Origin: AP-15 sp035509615
GTDB lineage: Bacteria; Pseudomonadota; Alphaproteobacteria; ATCC43930; CGMCC-115725
DNA: 24,448 nt
Direction of reading: 5' to 3'
Assembly: GCA_035509615.1 (NCBI GenBank)
Contig: DATJLK010000051.1
Span: forward strand, 1 to 24,448
Each line of letters starts with the position of its first letter. Positions within the stretch are counted from its first letter, which is position 1. This document shows positions 14,934 to 22,318 of this stretch, piece by piece. The position numbers were made by a program, and so were the translations under genes. The notes below the pieces were generated by a model that worked only from the letters and a program-made list of their open reading frames with translations, did not search any database and was not told the DNA's origin.

Positions 14934-16121
14934 TCAGACCGCCCCGGCGCTGCGGAACCCGGCGATTTCGCTCGCGGTGTAGCCGAGTTCGGCGAGGACC
15001 ATGTCGGTGTCGGCGCCGAGTTGCGGTGGCGGGGTCTCGATGCTCGGCCCGCCATGGGCAAAGCGGAACCCGGCCATCGGCACGGCAAACGGGCCGTCGA
15101 TCCCGGGCGCTTCAGCAAAATGGCGGATGGTGCCTCGGGAGGCGATCTGCGGATCCGCGATAGCCTCGGCCATCGGCCGTACCCGCGCCGCCGGCACATG
15201 GTGGGCCTGAAAAAATTCCTCCCACTCGGCGGCGCTCCGGGTCAGCAGGATGTCGGCAAGGATCGCCCCTTCGCGCTCGCGGTCGGTTTCGCGCGCCTCG
15301 TAGTCGTGCTTGACGAGGTCAGGGCGCCCGACCGCCTGCCACAGCCGACGCTGCTGGTGCAGATTGCCGGCAGCCAGCATGACGATCCCGTCCTTCGTCG
15401 CATAGGCGCCATTGGTGGCAAAATGGCCGCGGTTGCCGGTCGGGTGCGGCTCGCTGCCGCTACGCAGATAGCCGGTCAGGTGCGAGGCCATCAGGATCAT
15501 CGCAACATCCAGCATCGCCAGGTCGATATATTGGCCACGGCCGGTGCGCTCGCGTTGAAACAGGGCGGCGGCCAGCGCGAAGGCCGCAGTCGTTCCGGTT
15601 GAATAATCGACCGCCGGAGCGCCAAATTTGAGCGGGCTGGTTTCGGCCGTCCCGGTCATCGCCATCAGTCCGGAGGTCGCCTGGATCGCTTGATCATAGG
15701 CCGTGCGCTCGCGTTTCGGCCCGGTCTGTCCAAACGCCGAGATCGAACAATAGACAAGCCGCGGATTGATCGCTGCCATCGCCTGATAGCCGAGCCCCAG
15801 CGCTTCGAATGCGCCCGGCCGGTAGTTTTCGACCATCACATCGGCGCGGGCGACCAACCGCTTGAGGATGTCGCGGCCCTCCGTACTCTTCAGATTGAGC
15901 GTGATCGCGCGCTTGTTGGAGCCCTGGGTCAGAAATGACGTCCCCATGCGCTGGCGGTTCAGCGCCCGGTCGGTGCCGCCGTCGCGGCTCTGGTCGGGGT
16001 CGGTCGGATCTTCGACCTTGATCACATCGGCGCCGAGCACGCCGAGCTGATAAGCGGCAAACGGGCCGGCCAATACATGGGTAATGTCGATGACGCGTAT
16101 CCCCTCGAATGGTCGGGTCAT
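14934..16121 (-). CDS. Class III CoA transferase (CaiB/BaiF family)
   Basis: This 395-residue enzyme moves CoA between carboxylic acids. Family markers are the N-terminal IRVIDITHVLAGPFAAYQL with LGADVIKVEDP, LNLKSTEGRDILKRLV, VENYRPGAFEALGLGY, YCSISAFGQTGP and GRGQYIDLAMLD. The catalytic aspartate is expected at Asp172 in GAPAVDYSTG and is present. Substrates of family members include formyl-, carnitinyl-, bile-acid and succinyl-CoA; sequence alone does not decide here. It lies 15 bases downstream of the FkbM-family gene on the same strand, so the two probably share a transcript, although no functional link is obvious. Confidence 0.93.
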   Translation of the reverse strand: MTRPFEGIRVIDITHVLAGPFAAYQLGVLGADVIKVEDPTDPDQSRDGGTDRALNRQRMGTSFLTQGSNKRAITLNLKSTEGRDILKRLVARADVMVENYRPGAFEALGLGYQAMAAINPRLVYCSISAFGQTGPKRERTAYDQAIQATSGLMAMTGTAETSPLKFGAPAVDYSTGTTAAFALAAALFQRERTGRGQYIDLAMLDVAMILMASHLTGYLRSGSEPHPTGNRGHFATNGAYATKDGIVMLAAGNLHQQRRLWQAVGRPDLVKHDYEARETDREREGAILADILLTRSAAEWEEFFQAHHVPAARVRPMAEAIADPQIASRGTIRHFAEAPGIDGPFAVPMAGFRFAHGGPSIETPPPQLGADTDMVLAELGYTASEIAGFRSAGAV

Positions 16122-16136
16122 GCCATGCTCCGATCG

Positions 16137-16943
16137 TTAAGTTGTCGTTCTCGATCCGCCGGCGTGGTCGACGGAATGCGGCGGGTCGCCCTCGGCGATA
16201 AACCAATACTCACCGTCGCGGGCAGCGACGGCGGGAACCATCTCATTTTGCGGCGTCAGCTCGAACGCGGTATAGCCGAGTTCCGCGAGAAACGCGAAGG
16301 CGTCGTCGACCCGGTCGCCGGCGCGGGCGAGATGCTGGCTCAGCAATTCAAGTACCAGCACCGGGCGGAACCGGCGCAATGTCGCTTCGCCGCCGCGCAG
16401 CAATGAAAACTCCCAGCCTTCGATGTCGGCTTTGACAAAATCAAGCCGTTCGAGTTTCAGGGCGCCGGCAACCGCGTCAAGGGAGGTTGTCGCCACCAGC
16501 TCCTGGGCGACGAGTTCCCAGCGTGGTTGGGGCCGTCCGAGATGCGATAGGCCAAAGCCGAAACTGCCACCCGCCTTGACCGGCATGCTCAAGGTTTCAA
16601 CCCCGCAAGCCGACCCGAGCGCCATCGGCATGACCAAGACATTGTCGAGCCGGCGCAGAGCCACCACGGTGCGCAGGATCGCCCGGGCATAGCTGCCGGG
16701 CTCGAAGGCATAGACGCGACCTGCCGGTGCCGCGCGCGCCAACAGCTTGGTGTATTGGCCGGCATGCGCGCCGACATCGAAGGCAATACCCGACCTCGGG
16801 ACGAACCGCGCGAATAGCGGATAGAGATCGCGATGGTGCTGTCGGGTTGTCGCCTTGAACAGATGGGCGAGAAAGCTGCCCGACAACCGCCAGCGGTAGG
16901 GTTCGAGGGCCACCCCGGGATGAGGCTTCAGCGATCGAGACAA
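16137..16943 (-). CDS. FkbM family SAM-dependent methyltransferase
   Basis: This 268-residue protein has SAM motif I as AFDVGAHAGQYTKLLA, the acidic motif VYAFEPGSYA, and the FkbM-type segment DFVKADIEGWEFSLLRGG followed by RPVLVLELL. FkbM-type enzymes methylate hydroxyls on sugars, polyketides or other small metabolites; the substrate here is unknown. The short N-terminal region (SGSFLAHLFKATTRQHHRDLYPLF) is not a signal peptide. Its start overlaps a short upstream frame by 16 bases, and the gene is followed closely by the CoA transferase gene. Confidence 0.85.
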   Translation of the reverse strand: MSRSLKPHPGVALEPYRWRLSGSFLAHLFKATTRQHHRDLYPLFARFVPRSGIAFDVGAHAGQYTKLLARAAPAGRVYAFEPGSYARAILRTVVALRRLDNVLVMPMALGSACGVETLSMPVKAGGSFGFGLSHLGRPQPRWELVAQELVATTSLDAVAGALKLERLDFVKADIEGWEFSLLRGGEATLRRFRPVLVLELLSQHLARAGDRVDDAFAFLAELGYTAFELTPQNEMVPAVAARDGEYWFIAEGDPPHSVDHAGGSRTTT

Positions 16944-17128
16944 TATCTGCCGATCGGATCCCGGTCGCGCTGAAGCTCGGTACCCGGGGCTGGCGCCGTC
17001 TCGGTGCCACTCTTGGGCATCGGCCAGTTGCCGATCATTCCCGGAAACAGCGGATGGCAGCCGCTGCCGGAAAATGCCTTTCGCAGCGGAACCGCGATCG
17101 CGATCGCCCCGATCTCGTCAATGCGCAT
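16928..17128 (-). pseudogene. Probable 5' remnant of a mandelate racemase/muconate cycloisomerase-family gene
   Basis: A 66-residue frame with a good ribosome site (AGAGAGG) begins MRIDEIGAIAIAVPLRKAFS, which matches the standard N terminus of the enolase-superfamily MR/MLE dehydratases (MKI..IEAI.I..PLKKPF). The rest (SGSGCHPLF, then a Pro/Thr-rich tail) does not resemble the family, and the protein stops where a 350-400-residue enzyme should continue. The simplest reading is that the gene lost all but its first 25 or so codons, with the FkbM gene now following. A genuine short protein cannot be excluded. Confidence 0.4.
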
Positions 17129-17210
17129 GAAGCCTCTCTGCCAAAAGGGGGGGACAGTCTACTCGGGCGGCGCGCCGGGGAAAGCGCCTTGCCGGCACGG
17201 CTGGTGGAGC

Positions 17211-17238
17211 TTGCCACCACAATCGCCAGCGCTATAGT
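17211..17238 (+). promoter_or_regulatory. Probable sigma-70 promoter of the binding-protein gene
   Basis: TTGCCA (17211-17216) and TATAGT (17233-17238) are 16 bases apart. The downstream hexamer is close to consensus, and transcription would begin about 30 bases before the ATG of the substrate-binding protein. A strong GGAGG follows at 17268-17272, only three bases from the ATG. Confidence 0.5.
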
Positions 17239-17275
17239 CGCGCCACCCTAACCTGAGGTTTCATCGGGGAGGACG

Positions 17276-18496
17276 ATGCTATTCCGAATTTGCGCCACGT
17301 GCGCTGCCGTCCTCACAACATTGCTGTTTGCCATGTCGGTCGCGCGCGCCGGCGTCTTTGTCGATGCGGCTGGGCGCTGGGTCGTATTGCCGAACCGGAT
17401 CGAGCGAATCATGCCGGCGGGTCCGGCTTCGGCGGTGTTCGTTTATGCTCTCGCGCCCGACAAATTGATCGGCTGGAGCGCACCGCTGTCGCGGGCGCAG
17501 CGCGCGCTGTTGCCGGCGAAATACGCGCGGCTGCCGGTTGTCGGGCAGCTCGGCGGACCCTATCCGACGGCAACCGCCAATGACGTGCTACGGCTTCATC
17601 CCGACGTGATCATCGGCTACGGGACGATTTCGCCGCCAACAGTGGCCCTCGCCAATCGGATCCAGCAACAGACCCGAATCCCCTATATCCTGCTCAACGA
17701 CAGCATCCAGCTGATGCCGGCGACCGTGCGCCAGCTGAGCCCGATTATCGGCGCCGGCGAACATGGCCTCGCTGTCGGGACATATTGTTTTGGCGCCGTC
17801 GACATCCTGCGCGGCCAGCTGCTGATCATTTCCGCCGACGATCGGCCGCGGGTCTATTACGGCCGCGGGCCGGACGGCCTCGAGACGCCACTGCCAGGGT
17901 CCCCGTCAGCCAGCGACATCGATCAAGCAGGCGTCATCAACGTGGCGGGGGCACTGGGCCGGAACGCGATTGTGCAGGTCACGCGCGAGCAGATACTGAC
18001 CTGGAACCCGCAGATCGTCATCGCCCAGCAGCGCAGCTTCTACAACCAGTTGCTGCATAGCCCGGAATGGCGCTATCTCGATGCCGTACGCACCAAAAAG
18101 GTCTATCTCGAACCCGCCAGTCCGTTTGGCTGGATCGACGATCCGCCCGGGCTCAATCGCGCGATCGGGCTCTACTGGTTGTCGAGCCTGTTCTATCCCG
18201 ATGTCTACCAGCAGAACCTGGGTGTCGTCGCCCGCGCTTTCTATCAGCTGTTTTATGGCGTTCAGCTGAGCGACCGGCAGTTTCAGGCGTTGATCGGCCC
18301 GGCGGAGAACCCGGCCACCGCGAGTGGACAGCTGGCGAATGTGCCGATCTTTGGGGCTGAGCCGACGCCCACCCCCAATCTTCCGCCCGGCACCGAGAGC
18401 GTTCCCCCTTCCGGCGCACCGGGTCGCGGCGGACTGCCCCCGGGCGGCCGGACACAACCCCCGGTGCAGATCCCGGGTCTGCCAGGCTCGCCCTGA
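17276..18496 (+). CDS. Periplasmic substrate-binding protein, iron/cobalamin-type (FepB/BtuF fold)
   Basis: This 406-residue exported protein has a signal peptide at residues 1-25 (FRICATCAAVLTTLLFAMSV, cleavage after ARA). The mature part has the cluster A-type binding-protein layout: DAAGRWVVLPNRIERI, PDKLIGWS, a LRLHPDVIIGYGT strand, a long backbone helix, an ILTWNPQIVIAQQ strand and DAVRTKKVYLEP. This fold binds ferric siderophores, haem, cobalamin or similar chelates. The last 55 or so residues are a Pro/Gly-rich tail unlike the family. No permease, ATPase or TonB-dependent receptor gene lies nearby, so its transporter is elsewhere or it acts as a sensor. Confidence 0.8.
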   Translation: MLFRICATCAAVLTTLLFAMSVARAGVFVDAAGRWVVLPNRIERIMPAGPASAVFVYALAPDKLIGWSAPLSRAQRALLPAKYARLPVVGQLGGPYPTATANDVLRLHPDVIIGYGTISPPTVALANRIQQQTRIPYILLNDSIQLMPATVRQLSPIIGAGEHGLAVGTYCFGAVDILRGQLLIISADDRPRVYYGRGPDGLETPLPGSPSASDIDQAGVINVAGALGRNAIVQVTREQILTWNPQIVIAQQRSFYNQLLHSPEWRYLDAVRTKKVYLEPASPFGWIDDPPGLNRAIGLYWLSSLFYPDVYQQNLGVVARAFYQLFYGVQLSDRQFQALIGPAENPATASGQLANVPIFGAEPTPTPNLPPGTESVPPSGAPGRGGLPPGGRTQPPVQIPGLPGSP

Positions 18497-18910
18497 GCGA
18501 TCCAGACCCGCCGTCGGGGGGTTCTGCCAATCGCGGCCAATCGGGGCATCTGCCGCGGCGGTTGCAACCGCACATGCCGGTCGGTCACTTGGACTGTCAA
18601 TTCACCTGCAGCTCTGCGCCGGTAGTTCCCGAAGTTTAGCGGAAGCGCGGCGGTTCGCCGGTTCCACCGATCATGTCGTGGTTTTTGACAACACCGAAAC
18701 TCCGCGATTTATCTCGCGATATCAGGGTATTGCGGCATTCATTGCGGGTCCGGCGGCCCGACTACCGGTGAATTTCACCTGATTAACTGTAGGGTTGGTT
18801 GACGCTTCTGTACAAAAAATTAACCGAATCTCGCCTAATTGCTTGGAGAATAACGAATGGCATAGGATGTGCTTATTTGATCGACACTATCTTTAGAAGA
18901 GATTGGTGTC
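18497..18910. other. Intergenic region between the binding-protein and PEP-CTERM genes
   Basis: I see no credible gene in these 414 bases. Landmarks are a 14-bp perfect palindrome GCGGTTGCAACCGC at 18558-18571, an odd palindrome GGTGAATTTCACC at 18767-18779, an AT-rich stretch from about 18780 to 18900, and a probable sigma-54 promoter at 18858-18873. The right half therefore looks like the control region of the PEP-CTERM gene. Confidence 0.5.
18858..18873 (+). promoter_or_regulatory. Probable sigma-54 (-24/-12) promoter of the PEP-CTERM gene
   Basis: TGGCATAGGATGTGCT fits the RpoN consensus TGGCAC-N5-TTGCW with correct spacing, with GG at -24 and GC at -12 both intact and two mismatches elsewhere. 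Transcription would begin near 18884, 27 bases before the ATG, with AGAAGAG in between as ribosome site. The palindrome at 18767-18779 sits about 110 bases upstream of that start, a usual place for an activator site. PEP-CTERM genes in several lineages are known to depend on RpoN with the PrsK/PrsR pair; the link here is inferred. Confidence 0.5.
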
Positions 18911-19774
18911 ATGATAAGACGCAATATGCCATTTCTTGCTGTTGTTGCTGTTGTTGCGGGTGTCGCGGCGATCGCGGCGCATCCAGGCCCGGCAACCGCC
19001 TCCTCCGTGAGCTTTGACTACGGCTCGTTATCCGCCAGCGCCACCGACGCCCAGATCCAGCAATTTATGAATACGCAGCTTGGCGCCCATGGTTCGGTCA
19101 CCGTCATCGGCGCGGTCGCCTCAAACAGCTACAACGGCGACGGCCATGTCACCGGCCCGGTCAACCGCGGCTCTGTCACCTCCTATACCTTGGCCAATCT
19201 CGACTCCGCCGGAAACGGCACCTTTGTCACCAACAATAGCGGGGGCGAGCCGGCCTCCAACGACATCCTGATGTCGTTCAGCGGACTGACGATCTCGAGC
19301 ATCAGTTTCGATCTTGAGATCTTTCCGGACGATAGTTGCACTGCCTTGTCGCAATCGGGCAGCAATTGCGGCGGCAGGGGCAACCCGAACCAGCCCGACC
19401 TGACGTTGCTGGCAAATGGCAGTGAAATCGAGCAGTGGCTCGGCCTGACCCCCGACAGCAACACCAGCAGTAACGGCATCCACGCCTCGGCTTATGCGCA
19501 CTCTCCGGATAGCGGGGCATACAGTGACGAGCGGGCGCCGCAATTGCTCGGGTCGAGCGGCATTGTGGACCTTCCGGCCAACACTACGACACTCGATTTT
19601 CAGGACTGGCCGGCCACGATCGGGATCAACGACCTGGTGATCAACTTCAGCAACGACCCGCCTCCTGCCGTGCCCGAGCCCGGTACGATCGCACTGCTCG
19701 GCACCGCCCTCTTTGGGCTGGGTCTGTTGCGGCGCCGGCAGCGCGTCGCTGCGGCGAACGGCCGGACCGCCTGA
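18911..19774 (+). CDS. PEP-CTERM sorting domain-containing secreted protein
   Basis: This 287-residue protein has an N-terminal signal peptide (RRNMPFLAVVAVVAGVAAIA, cleavage near ATAS) and a textbook C-terminal sorting signal: AVPEPGTIALLG, a hydrophobic helix, and the basic tail RRRQR. The signal is recognised by an exosortase (XrtA/EpsH class), which cuts at the PEP motif and releases or anchors the protein at the surface, usually beside exopolysaccharide genes; no exosortase lies in this window. The body is Asn/Ser/Thr/Gly-rich with a beta-sandwich look (SGLTISSISFDLEIFPDD, TTTLDFQDWPATIGINDLVI). Two cysteines flank CTALSQSGSNC. Its body matches no enzyme that I recognise. Confidence 0.87.
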   Translation: MIRRNMPFLAVVAVVAGVAAIAAHPGPATASSVSFDYGSLSASATDAQIQQFMNTQLGAHGSVTVIGAVASNSYNGDGHVTGPVNRGSVTSYTLANLDSAGNGTFVTNNSGGEPASNDILMSFSGLTISSISFDLEIFPDDSCTALSQSGSNCGGRGNPNQPDLTLLANGSEIEQWLGLTPDSNTSSNGIHASAYAHSPDSGAYSDERAPQLLGSSGIVDLPANTTTLDFQDWPATIGINDLVINFSNDPPPAVPEPGTIALLGTALFGLGLLRRRQRVAAANGRTA

Positions 19775-19834
19775 CGCAGCGAACCCGGTCAAGGCCGTGC
19801 TCCCCCGCGAGCGCTCCCATCGGCACCGGCGGGG

Positions 19835-20953
19835 TTAGCTGCGCCACTCCAGCGTGCGGGGCTTGATCGGGTTATCGAACGGGCGGTTCTCGGCGCGGGC
19901 GCGGCGGTATTCGCGCTTGAGCCGGTAATACCATTTGGCCTGGGTATCGGCGTCGTCGATCAGCATCAGCGCCGGGTCCCAGCGCAGCCCTTGGCTCTGG
20001 CGCTCCATGATCGCGCGGTCCTGGTGCAGGAAGGCGCGCACATAGGGCCGCAGCACCGGTTTTAATGCGCTGAGCCAAGGTGCGTTCCAATAGATGCAAT
20101 GGTTGATCTCGCTGGTCCGATCGTCGATCGGCGTGATCGCCGTCAGATTACAGACTATGTGGCGCCCGGCGCGGACATGCTCGATGCGCACGCTCGGCAG
20201 GCGAAAGACGATTTCGGTTTCGGGAGCGCCGCCCAACAGCCGATAGGCGCGCGAATTGGTCGACGGCGCGTGCCGGGTCATCGTGAAACCCCATGGCGAG
20301 GGGGCAAATGCCTTGGCCTTGGCGTGAATCGAACGGCGCGACCGCCACCACCAGGCGCGGTGCACAAACGGCCCATGCGCCGGGTCCATCAACCCGACGA
20401 CGGCGTGGTCGATCGCCGCGTTGAAAGTGACGCTTTCGGCGAGCCGCGGGACGGCGTTCTCGAAGCCGTCGATTTCCGGGATCTCGGGGATGTCGGGTGT
20501 GGCCGCCGGGTCTTCGCCAAAAAACACCCAGACATTACCCTGCACCTCGCGCGCCGGAAAGCGCTGAACCCGCACCCGGCCGGGGGCAAAGGATTGGCCC
20601 GGCACCAGCGCCGGGATTGCGGTGCAGCGGCCGGCGGTGTCAAACCGCCAGCCATGATAGCAGCACTCGATCTCGCACCCGTCGAAGCGGCCGGCGGTGA
20701 GCGGCATGCCGCGGTGCGGGCAGATGTTGCGCAGCGCGAATGGCGCCCCATCGGCGTCGCGACCAAGCAGCACCGGCTCGCCCAGCATCACCTTGGCGCG
20801 AATCGCGCGCGGTTTGAGGCAAGCGCCTGAAATCGCGTAATACCACGCCTCGCGCAGCGGTGTGGCAGGGTCTGCCGCCCCGGTCGCCGAAGTTATTTGT
20901 TGCCGCGCTGCCCCCACCCGAGGGAGACTCGCGTGTCCGCAAGCCACAGGCAA
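19835..20953 (-). CDS. Rieske [2Fe-2S] non-haem iron oxygenase, large subunit type
   Basis: This is a 372-residue Rieske oxygenase. The cluster ligands are Cys78 and His80 in NICPHRGMPL, and Cys97 and His100 in CCYHGWRFD. The mononuclear iron ligands are visible in MDPAHGPFVH (His193 and His198, with Asp190 in the bridging position). The layout resembles single-component, PAO/vanillate-demethylase-like enzymes; no reductase or ferredoxin gene is adjacent and the substrate is unknown. The longest frame begins at a TTG without a ribosome site, only 14 bases from the divergent crotonase gene. GTG codons at 20947 and 20917 are alternatives, and conserved sequence begins near LREAWYYAI. Confidence 0.88.
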   Translation of the reverse strand: MPVACGHASLPRVGAARQQITSATGAADPATPLREAWYYAISGACLKPRAIRAKVMLGEPVLLGRDADGAPFALRNICPHRGMPLTAGRFDGCEIECCYHGWRFDTAGRCTAIPALVPGQSFAPGRVRVQRFPAREVQGNVWVFFGEDPAATPDIPEIPEIDGFENAVPRLAESVTFNAAIDHAVVGLMDPAHGPFVHRAWWWRSRRSIHAKAKAFAPSPWGFTMTRHAPSTNSRAYRLLGGAPETEIVFRLPSVRIEHVRAGRHIVCNLTAITPIDDRTSEINHCIYWNAPWLSALKPVLRPYVRAFLHQDRAIMERQSQGLRWDPALMLIDDADTQAKWYYRLKREYRRARAENRPFDNPIKPRTLEWRS

Positions 20954-20967
20954 GGGTGAAAAGCACG

Positions 20968-21774
20968 ATGGCGGCGATACCGATCAGCACCGAGGATGCG
21001 CCGATCCTGCAGAACAGAGCGGCCGCTGATGGCGTGCGCCGCCTGACTTTGAACCGGCCGCAGATGCGCAACGCGTTGTCGATCGCGATGATGGAGGCGC
21101 TGATCGCCGCACTGGGCGAGGCCGGCAAGGACCCGCACACCCGGGTCGTTGTCATTGCCGGCGCCGGCCCGGTGTTTTGTGCCGGCCACGATTTGCGCGA
21201 GATCCGCGCCGACCCGCGGCGTGCGACCTATGAACATGTCTTCGCGCTGTGCAGCGAGTTGATGCTGACGATTGTCAAGCTGCCAAAACCCGTGATCGCC
21301 GAAATCCATGGAGTCGCGACCGCCGCCGGCTGTCAGCTGGTGGCCACCTGCGATCTCGCGATTGCCGCGGCGAATGCCCGCTTTGCCACCCCCGGCGTGA
21401 ACATCGGGCTGTTCTGCTCGACGCCGATGGTGGCGCTGTCGCGTGCGGTCGGGCGCAAGGCCGCCATGGAAATGCTGCTGACCGGCGAGTTGATCGATGC
21501 CGCACGGGCCTGCGCGATCGGGCTCGTCAACCGTGTCGTGCCGGCCGCCGAGCTCTCTGCCGCGGTCGACGCCCTCGCCCGTCAGATCGCCGGCAAATCC
21601 GCATTGACGGTGGCAATCGGCAAGGAGGCGTTTTACCGCCAGGCCGAACTCGACCTCGCCGCTGCCTACCGCTATGCCGCCGAAATCATGACGACGAATA
21701 TGCTGGCAGCCGATGCCGAAGAAGGTATCGACGCGTTTCTCGAAAAGCGCGCGCCGGTGTGGCGCGACCGTTGA
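20968..21774 (+). CDS. Enoyl-CoA hydratase/isomerase family protein, ECHDC3-like
   Basis: This 268-residue crotonase-fold protein has the CoA-binding and oxyanion-hole segments RLTLNRPQMRNALS, FCAGHDLREI and HGVATAAGCQLVATCDLAIA, then FATPGVNIGLFCSTP. The stretch from AAGCQL to FCSTP and the ending FLEKRAPVW closely match the ECHDC3 branch. Both catalytic glutamates of classical enoyl-CoA hydratase are absent: Gln123 replaces the first and Gly143 the second. Ordinary hydration is therefore unlikely, and another CoA-thioester reaction or a non-catalytic role is possible. The ATG at 20968 is chosen because sequence upstream of it does not match the family. A CoA-binding protein gene follows 8 bases later. 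Confidence 0.87.
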   Translation: MAAIPISTEDAPILQNRAAADGVRRLTLNRPQMRNALSIAMMEALIAALGEAGKDPHTRVVVIAGAGPVFCAGHDLREIRADPRRATYEHVFALCSELMLTIVKLPKPVIAEIHGVATAAGCQLVATCDLAIAAANARFATPGVNIGLFCSTPMVALSRAVGRKAAMEMLLTGELIDAARACAIGLVNRVVPAAELSAAVDALARQIAGKSALTVAIGKEAFYRQAELDLAAAYRYAAEIMTTNMLAADAEEGIDAFLEKRAPVWRDR

Positions 21775-21782
21775 GCGGTGCG

Positions 21783-22226
21783 ATGGACCACGAACACTAT
21801 TCCGACGACTATCTGCGCGACATCCTGACCCAGGTGCGGACGATCGCCGTGGTGGGCGCCAGCCCACGGCGCGACCGGCCAAGCCATCGGGTCATGGCCT
21901 ATCTGCAGCGCCACGGATATCGCGCGATCCCGGTCAACCCCAAAGCGGTGAGCACGGCGATTCACGGCGAAAGGTGCTACGCCGCCCTCGGCGAAATTGC
22001 GGAACCGGTCGACATGGTCGACATCTTTCGCCGCAGCGAGTTGGCCGGGGCGGTGGTCGACGATGCCATCGCGAGCCGCGCCAAAATCGTGTGGATGCAG
22101 CTCGGCGTGCGCGATGATGCCGCGGCGGCGCGCGCCGAAGCCGCTGGTCTCAAAGTCGTCATGAATCGCTGCCCGGCGATCGAAATCCCGCGGCTTGGTC
22201 TGGCGCCGATCGCCGCGATGCGCTGA
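21783..22226 (+). CDS. CoA-binding domain protein (YccU family)
   Basis: This 147-residue protein consists of a single Rossmann-like CoA-binding domain (CoA_binding_2). Visible features are the nucleotide loop TIAVVGASPRRDRPSHRVM, the strand YRAIPVNPKA, DMVDIFRRSE, KIVWMQLGVRDDAAA and the late VMNRCPAIEIPRL, typical of YccU-type proteins. Members are small cytosolic proteins of poorly known role that bind CoA or acyl-CoA. It lies 8 bases after the crotonase gene, which suggests a shared transcript and CoA-related work. The reading frame is open further upstream, but only inside the crotonase gene. Confidence 0.88.
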   Translation: MDHEHYSDDYLRDILTQVRTIAVVGASPRRDRPSHRVMAYLQRHGYRAIPVNPKAVSTAIHGERCYAALGEIAEPVDMVDIFRRSELAGAVVDDAIASRAKIVWMQLGVRDDAAAARAEAAGLKVVMNRCPAIEIPRLGLAPIAAMR

Positions 22227-22318
22227 ACCGGGGCGGCCAGGTACCCGATCGTTGGGTCCGGACCGTCTGCCCAATGCGGTCAGCGCAGAGCAGACCCTAT
22301 ATCAACATCCGGGAGGGC

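Noticed and set aside
18558..18571. 14-bp perfect palindrome GCGGTTGCAACCGC
   Set aside because: It has no loop, so it is not a hairpin, and no adjacent promoter element. A palindrome of this size can arise by chance in GC-rich DNA; kept only as a landmark.
18324..18782. 152-residue forward frame running from the binding-protein gene into the gap
   Set aside because: It begins inside the binding-protein gene in another frame and has no domain or ribosome site. The gap part is better explained as regulatory DNA.
18799..18826. TTGACG followed by TAACCG as a sigma-70 promoter for the PEP-CTERM gene
   Set aside because: The downstream hexamer is poor and the -24/-12 element nearer the gene fits much better.
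22252..22274. Short inverted repeat TTGGG / CCCAA, with GGTCCGGACC inside, between the CoA-binding and hybrid kinase genes
   Set aside because: Stem of five pairs with a 13-base loop and no U-tract; too weak to call a terminator.
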